This document shows positions 57,706-64,000 of a DNA stretch of 64,000 nucleotides, piece by piece; position 1 is the stretch's first letter; the number at the start of each line of letters is the position of its first letter. This stretch comes from Chalara sp. BL73 (taxonomy: Eukaryota; Ascomycota; Leotiomycetes; Helotiales), in the NCBI GenBank assembly GCA_918026815.1, contig CAKJVC010000068.1, positions 1,426,001-1,490,000 on the forward strand, written 5' to 3'. The notes under the pieces are model-generated. The model was not told the origin of the DNA. It did not search any database and saw nothing but the letters and a program-made list of their open reading frames with translations. Made by a program: the position numbers and the translations under genes.

Positions 57706-59180
57706 ATGGACGAAAGTAATCATAGCACCAAAATGTCGATCGTCGGCGCTAATAATGGAAGATTCGGGCAAGCTGAAAGCCAGTCGCCCTAGGAAAATCT
57801 CGTTCTTCAGTCAGATATCTGCACTGAATCACGACCAAATTTGTCCTGTAGGTCGCCAAAGCCGAATCTTGTCAATGTTCTGAGAGCCCAGGAAATTTCT
57901 CGTTGGAGAATGCCATCTTTTCTTCTCATTACATTGAGAAAGCCCTTACTATACAGTTTTCGTCCACCTTTGTGTTTGGAACTGCAAGGTTGTAGTAGCG
58001 GCGTATTCTGCTCTTTAGTTCTAGACCGTGTTCGGATCTCTGAAAGATACTTAGTAAGGCGTAGAGAGGGAGATCATGCCAGTCTTTGCTCATGCTGCCA
58101 TCATCGAAGCTCTCTCCCGTAAGCGAAAGCCCCCCTGAATCTGGCGAGCACGGATCATGTCACATAATCCGCCACCATAACCCGAATGCTTGTTTTGTAA
58201 GCATGCGTATGCCGGGGACGGCGGCTAAGCGGTGGGGCTCTAAGGGACGCGTTTGCGTACCTGCCGGAGCGCACGAGTGCTACTCTACACAGCTTGTGGC
58301 TCCAGCCCGGACGGAATGTCTCGGTCTCGATTTCTGAGGCAGCAACATCACTGCCTGAAAGGGCCAGTATGGAAGGCGCAGGTGAAGCCGCTCGGCAGCT
58401 ACAACTTACAAGCGGCAGGAGCAGAGCTCCCGCGGCTGTCGTGACGGTCATTCTTGGGCTGCAGCTGCTCGATGTTTACCAGTGCCTGACTCGCACAGTT
58501 TACCTATCCAAGGATGGGAACGCGATTCAGCGGCACCTGCCAAAAGCCCGCCAGCAGAATCGTGCGTGGTATACGCTCGTTATTCCGAGCGTACAAGGTG
58601 CAGACCTTTCTTTGCCGAATGTCGGTGGGTGCGGCTGTTCGTGGTGGAAGAGCGAGCGGTGCCTCTCTCATGCACTCCACTACGACGGGTGGCCTAGATG
58701 CAAGCGACCAGGCGTTTGATAAGTTGCTGGAGAGCGATGCCGTTCAAGTAAAAAAAGATGCTACTGCAGAGCTTGTATTATTCGCTATACATGCACATTA
58801 CTAAGTTTCCAAACTAACTTACTTAGCTTACTAAGTTAAGCATTTAATAACCCAGAGTGGGAACCCAGTAAGTTTGCCGCAGCGTAGATTCACTAAAGAG
58901 AACGAAAGTCGCATGTCTGGGTGATAATTATTTGAGAGATAAAATATAATGATATAATGCACGAAGGCCATCTAGTTTCCAGCGACTCCCTCCAGGTTCT
59001 GCCTTCACTCGTTTTTAATATCCCTATACCGTAAATAAAATGCTCCTTTCTCTCAATAAATCAATGCCTTCTCCGCCACGCCTCACTCCCCTCGGTGATC
59101 TCTCTATATGGTACAACCACTATCATACACCCTTACACTTCCACTTCATTTCCAGCCTTGGCTCTTAGGTTGCTCATTGG
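57706..59180. other. Non-coding stretch with a GC-rich island
   Basis: About 1.5 kb. From roughly 58150 to 58740 the sequence is visibly richer in G and C than its surroundings and has long overlapping frames in several phases (up to 141 codons), as expected when stop codons are rare. None shows a family. It is followed by ACTTACTTAGCTTACTAAGT (58819-58838), a partly self-complementary AT-rich motif. The last part holds the 3' UTR of the SET gene. Confidence 0.4.
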
Positions 59181-60179
59181 CTACCACTGGTTGAATCCGT
59201 GCAGCGTTCGTGTATGCTCCGAGGGATATTCTGAGGCAGGACATTTGGGGCAATCGCAGTAGAAGCCGTAATTGTGGTAGAGCATGGCGACATTGCCGTA
59301 GCTAATCGTCATCTCCTCACCTTCCTTGATGGGTTGGAGCGTTGAGAATACCATCTTTTGGTCCTCCTCACGCCAGGCATATGTGAGGGTGGCGTTGGGG
59401 TGGCAAGCGTGATTGAAGCGGGATGCCTTATAAAATATACCAGCGGTGGGGCCAAGTTCGAACCTATAATGTGACTTAGAGTCAGCAATCTGAGATTGTA
59501 TCAAGAAGTTTCAAACATTGATTAGTGCTCTAAAATTACCGGTTGGTCATATAGATTGAGGTGATTCGATTTGTATTTATGCCTCGCCAGCCATGTAGGC
59601 TCTTGAATCGCTTCTGGTCTTCTGTCGAAAGATTTTCGAAGACATAGAACAGCTCAATTGAGTTGCTCATAAGCAATGGGCTCTCCTGTAAGACAATGAC
59701 CCCCATATCAATATCCTTCGTAGCAAATACTCCAAATCCTCCTTTACTGGATGGACGGGCTTCCAAATACTCCGTGGTAAAGAGAACCTTCAAGGGCTCT
59801 AGGGAGGAGAGTGGAGATGTGTGGGAAGAGCTGGAGTCGGAGAGGAAGGAGATTGAGGAGATGGAAGAAGAGGGGCTATGGTTCTTTCCCATGAGTGCCA
59901 TCAACCTTTTTTGGTTTTCGGTCAGCTCAGAGGTAGGCAGCTGGCGTTCTTGAGTTTTGCTGCTCGCAACTGGCTGTTGAGTATTTCCCTTGGTAGCTGG
60001 TGCTGCACTATCGCTAGTGAGCTTAGCTTCTTTGGCATTCTGACGAATATTAGCATATGCACAAGATAGAGGTGAAGTTTCAACTAAAGGCTTACATCCC
60101 ACGTCCACTTCCAGCCTGAATACCAACTCTCGAAGTCATCAGCCAGAGCCAATTTCTTTGAGCTCTCTAAGCAAGCCAT
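59181..60179 (-). CDS. SET-domain protein (SMYD-like, without MYND finger)
   Basis: A probable protein-lysine methyltransferase. Exons 60179-60096, 60039-59540 and 59463-59181 join in phase to 288 residues. The N-terminal ~100 residues are disordered and Ser-rich. SET begins at EYLEARPSSKGGFGVFATKD. The SAM-binding/pseudoknot segment is SRFNHACHPNA, then MTISYG, with the post-SET YGFYCDCPKC. There is no MYND zinc finger, as in many fungal members. The start at 60179 (MACLESSKK) is chosen because exon 1 then joins in phase 0 at GTAAGC. The N-terminus is the least certain part. Substrate unknown. Confidence 0.85.
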
Positions 60180-62430
60180 CGCAAAAGCTGTAAAAATGGT
60201 TAATGAATAGTGAATTATAATCGAGATTTGATGTGTAGTATGTTTCAGCTGTCAACAAACTCTGAGACTTAAATTTGGGAGAGTGAATTCCGCTAGGAAG
60301 CCCCGATAGGCTGGACTGAAGATGGAAGGTGCTGATACAAGATCTTAAGCATATATCAAGGGTTACTGTACCTTTGAAAAATGGAAATGAAAATGAATGG
60401 CTCAAATTATGGTTTCTGCTCAAGAAGCCTACTTTGGAAGAGGCATCTGCATTGAAAAATAGAAATGTAACCCAGTCTGCAGCTCGCAAATAATCACAGC
60501 AAGGATCCTCAGATATCAAAGTGAGTTTTCAAGGCAGAGAAGTGAAGACGAAATATCAGTCTATGGTGCGTAGCAAACTAAAGATAATAAACTTTTAGGG
60601 TGAGTTCTGGAGCATAACTGATGAGTGAATGCAAAGCAATACGTAACTGGCTGAGAGGATAATCTTATCCAGATTCACCCCTCGCGAGATACGAAGGAAA
60701 GCTTGAAATGGATCAAATTCTTCAAGGAAATCGTTTATATTCGACTGCAGATTCATTAGCTTTACGTCTTTGTGTTCTCGGCTGTATTTCATCCAGGAGC
60801 GTTTAACCAAATGACAGAGGTCAATGGAACAATCCATCTTGAACCAACATCATTAACAACACTTGTGGATCACTCACAGCCAGTATTTTTTGGAATGCGT
60901 TGAATCATTGAAAAAGCAAACAGGAGTTGCAGACAAAACCAATCATGACAATCAAACTGGATGTGGCAGCAATTTTGATGCAAATGACAAAAGCAGAGAG
61001 GAGGAGATACTGCACGTACCTGACTTTTCAAGGGAGAAAAGAATTAACCCCCCGATAAAACATGTACCAGGGCGCCGCCAATTTCACACCTATGTTTACC
61101 GTCAGCTGGGTGCTACCGGTAAGCTTGCGTTGTCGAGGCCAGGTGGTCGTGAAGTGGTTTGTTTTGAAGTTTATTGTGAGTGGGCAGCGTACCTTCCTAA
61201 GCGGGAGCTGTCAGTCATACCGGTTTTGGCAGTTTCTCAAACAGTCAACACCCAGGTATCCCTGGGAAGAAAGGGCTTTGTCAGAGATTGCTTACCTGTG
61301 ATTAACAACTGTTAGCTTTAAACTCGCACAAGATGAAGGCATGAGAATGGCTTCAATACCCTCTTAAAAAAAGAATGGACTTCCAAAGCAGAAAAGGCTG
61401 TATCACCTAGCTTAGCATGCATACGCCCTCCCAAATATTGAAGTGACTGGCAAATCTTGGAACTATAGCACGAGTAGGCAATTTAATAACGGCAACCGAA
61501 TTGACAGCAACGGCAGATAGGGTAACAAGATGGAGACGCTTCATTTTTAGAATATGTATGATTATAATCCATGAAGCAGGCTGTATTTTTAAACTTGGAT
61601 GATGAAAATGCACAAAACCTGTTTACCTGGTTCTCATGGCTGCAATCTTCCAGTTTTATCAACCTGGACCCCATGAGATTCTTAGCCGAATTTGCTTCCC
61701 CTGTGGCCTGATTCATGGATCCGGGGGAGTCTTTTATGCCTGATGATTAATGAGGATTGAAGATGGAAAAGATATTTAGAATTCCGGGCGTAAAAGGCGG
61801 AGGAAATGATCTGCTAAGCCTTACCTAATTTGGTAACACATACAAATCGGCCATTCTCTCAAGATCACAATTATTTATTCGAATTTAGGAGACGATGTAA
61901 GAATGCATCTATATCCACCAAACTCCAGCAAGGAGTCGTGATTGTAGAAGTAAGACGTACAAATGCTTTTTCCAGCCCTGACCACGTGACATCCATACTG
62001 GAGTTCTGTTCATGGTTCATACGGAAAGGGAGATTTGGAGCATGTTCATCCAAAACTGGAGAGCCTTTTTTAAGCGATTAATAGCGTTGCATGATTTTGA
62101 CATGCTGGATTAACAGAGAACTTCGAGATACCCTTCACGCACTTGTATGTCCGTGGTGCCATTTTTGCCTCTCTTGAAAAAAAAAGTGGGTGGGAGAGGA
62201 CCCTGGTATTGATACAGTCCAGATGTGAATGTGGCGTTCTCTGTCCTATCGTATCTTGCTGTGCCAATACTTCAACTATTTTAAGCCAGGTTACTAGACG
62301 CCTCCTGGGCTGGCTGCTGGGTTGCCGTGTGCGGCTGAGATATCGTATTTAGTGTCTGGATCGCCTCAGGTGGCTCCAACAGATATATGAACAAACATGA
62401 TGTAAATATAACCTGGAATGAACTGGAAAT
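60180..62430. other. Gene-poor stretch with uncertain frames
   Basis: About 2.25 kb. Minus-strand frames at 60139-60519 and 60595-60837 (MDCSIDLCHLVKRSW) and a signal-peptide-like start at 61542 (MKRLHLVTLSAVAVNSVAV) look weakly coding, but no splice model or family could be set. The plus frame at 60863-61315 (150 codons) is also unassigned. Confidence 0.4.
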
Positions 62431-64000
62431 GTGAGAGACATGGCTCAAACGCCATATGAGCCGGTTAACTCTTCCACCAAACAGATCCGTCTTCTGGTTC
62501 TCCATGGTGCGTCGAAGTCCACAGATCCAATCGTTTGTGTGCTATCGATGGCATCTCTGGAATCCAATCCAAGGTTTGAAGCACTCTCATACACCTGGGG
62601 TGATAAGAAGAATAAAAAACATATCGTTCTTAATGGAGATACGTTCCTTGTTCGAGAGAACGTTGAGGCTGCATTGCGTCGGTTGATGTATACGAATAAA
62701 GTACGAATATTATGGGTAGATGCGATCTGTATTAACCAGATGGACGATATTGAGAAGAACGAGCAAGTCCTCCTCATGCGGCAGATATATGAGTCAGCTG
62801 AGCGAGTGTGTATCTGGTTGGGTGAGCCCACTGATGCAAGCCATCTTGCGGTCAAGTGCATTCAGTCAAATGGATAGAGTCTGAGTATAGGCTGGTACCA
62901 GTGGAAATTGGAAAGAAAGTTTGGAAATCTTACGCTGCCAGCACGTGAGTCTTTCACCAGCTCTGTCGCCCTGCAGAACCGGTCGAACTTGGTGCAAGAA
63001 CAAGACATTGGTGAAGTAAAAGAACTGCTTACGCGCCCATGATGGTATCGAGCTTGGATCATCCAAGAAGCAGTTGTTGCTCGAAAACTCATATTGATGT
63101 GTGGATCAGATGCAATGGATTGGGGTAATATCGAAACAACGATCAAAAACTCGGGGCGTACGAGAGGTGCTGTTATTAGGGTCTTCGGCATGGCTGTTAA
63201 CGAGAAAGATGTGTTTCCAGACAGTATCTACCGAATCATCGGCTCGTTTCGTAACAAGTGGACAAATAAAAAGTGGGATATTAGTATCTACGAGCTTCTT
63301 TAGGAGTATTGAAGGTTAGAGTGTAGCTTGGCGCATGATCGTCTATATGCCTTCCTTGGATTGGCCTCAACCGTAACCAAAGTTGACATTCATCCAGATT
63401 ATACATTGCCAGCTGCGGAGATCTATAAAAAGTTTGCAAGAACGACTATTACCAAATTAGGAACACTCGATATCCTGAACTGCACCAGAGAATGGAGAGG
63501 CATTCAATCTCCTGAAGCTCCAAGCGTAACATATGGCTCGATCGACCAAGCTCGATATCATGACATACATGCCCTGATTACTGATGGACCTAGAACGAAG
63601 CCTCGAAGAGGCTGGGCTCGATTACCTCAGGGTTGGGAAAGGTTTCAAAGTGGAAAGAGCTGTTACTACCTAGACCATAGTACTGGTGAACGCCACGAAG
63701 AGAGCCCTCTGGAAAGAAGCGACGCAATTCCAGCGCAGTACTACGCAGATTAAAGGTTCTGCCCAAAAGGATGCTTTAAGTATTGGGACAACCTCGGACG
63801 GGCACAAATTGAGTTCAAACCGCGCGCCGAGCCCCAGGAAGAGAGTCCAAATCGCCAGGCAGAAGAACGAGAAGTGTTTATGGTAATGCCTTCTTAGGTT
63901 CCAAATTGGGCTGGCAGAACGTCTCTTGATCCAGCCCCATTACTGGATTGGTCCGAAGGGAGCCCTCACTACTGGGCGCCTGGAAGGTCGTCAAGAACAA
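62431..64000 (+). pseudogene. HET-domain protein with WW domain, broken by in-frame stops; runs to window edge
   Basis: A single plus-strand frame without any indel runs from ATG 62431 through stops at 62875 (TAG), 63040 (TGA), 63301 (TAG), 63310 (TGA) and 63751 (TAA). The HET domain is unmistakable: RFEALSYTWGD, ILWVDAICINQ, QIYESAERVCIWLGEP, then WYRAWIIQE, MCGSDAMDW, and HDRLYAFLGLA with IHPDYTLPAAEIY. A WW domain follows (LPQGWERFQSG, CYYLDHSTGERHEESPL). The TGA at 63040 replaces the first Trp of the usual PWWYRAWI. HET proteins trigger cell death on nonself contact. With these stops only a truncated N-terminal piece could be made. The 3' end lies beyond the window. Confidence 0.85.

Noticed and set aside
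60863..61315. 150-codon plus-strand frame
   Set aside because: The amino-acid texture is uneven, there is no domain, and a second overlapping frame of similar length exists; left uncalled.

Overview
The window is nuclear DNA of a filamentous ascomycete (Pezizomycotina, most likely Leotiomycetes). The signs are many short GT-AG introns of about 45-60 bp with CTAAC-like branch points, housekeeping genes of fungal type (Spc7, Rps11, Lys12, FPGS, HYPK), and a plant- or litter-associated secretome (rhamnogalacturonan acetylesterase, AA9 LPMO, hydrophobin-like protein, M35 and M14 peptidases). I see no bacterial-style operons, CRISPR arrays or rRNA, and no tRNA I can support. Most gene models here were assembled from the sequence by joining exons whose reading phases agree.

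Layout. 0-7 kb: the 3' end of a pectin acetylesterase, the large kinetochore scaffold Spc7/KNL1 (minus strand), and ribosomal protein S11. 7-14 kb: AT-rich and gene-poor, with an eight-cysteine hydrophobin-like gene, a MITE with TA duplication, and a secreted-protein reading frame broken by one TAG. 14-26 kb: AA9 LPMO, folylpolyglutamate synthase, a large disordered protein, homoisocitrate dehydrogenase, mitochondrial ribosomal protein S8 and a conserved fungal protein. 26-35 kb: a small membrane protein, a zinc-finger gene broken by two stop codons (28740-30164), a PTH11/rhodopsin-type 7TM protein, a decayed stretch, and HYPK. 35-46 kb: a class II (plant-type) DAHP synthase, then a peptidase neighbourhood (M35 deuterolysin, a stand-alone protein resembling the deuterolysin prodomain, an M14 carboxypeptidase), then a Pmp3-type proteolipid. 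46-64 kb: a 15-exon Hsp70-like ATPase, three same-strand genes (two single-pass surface proteins flanking a protein with a fungal NLR-like N-terminal domain), relics of an ABC-C transporter and of a Zn2Cys6 factor, a SET-domain protein, and a HET-WW gene broken by in-frame stops.

Two themes run through the window. First, three genes (secreted protein, zinc finger, HET-WW) keep long intact frames and correct splice phases, yet carry stop codons explicable by single C-to-T or G-to-A transitions, mostly at CpA. That is the expected mark of repeat-induced point mutation or similar decay. Second, the accessory genes concern the cell exterior: wall and protein degradation, surface coating, membrane sensing and nonself recognition. 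They sit between conserved housekeeping blocks.
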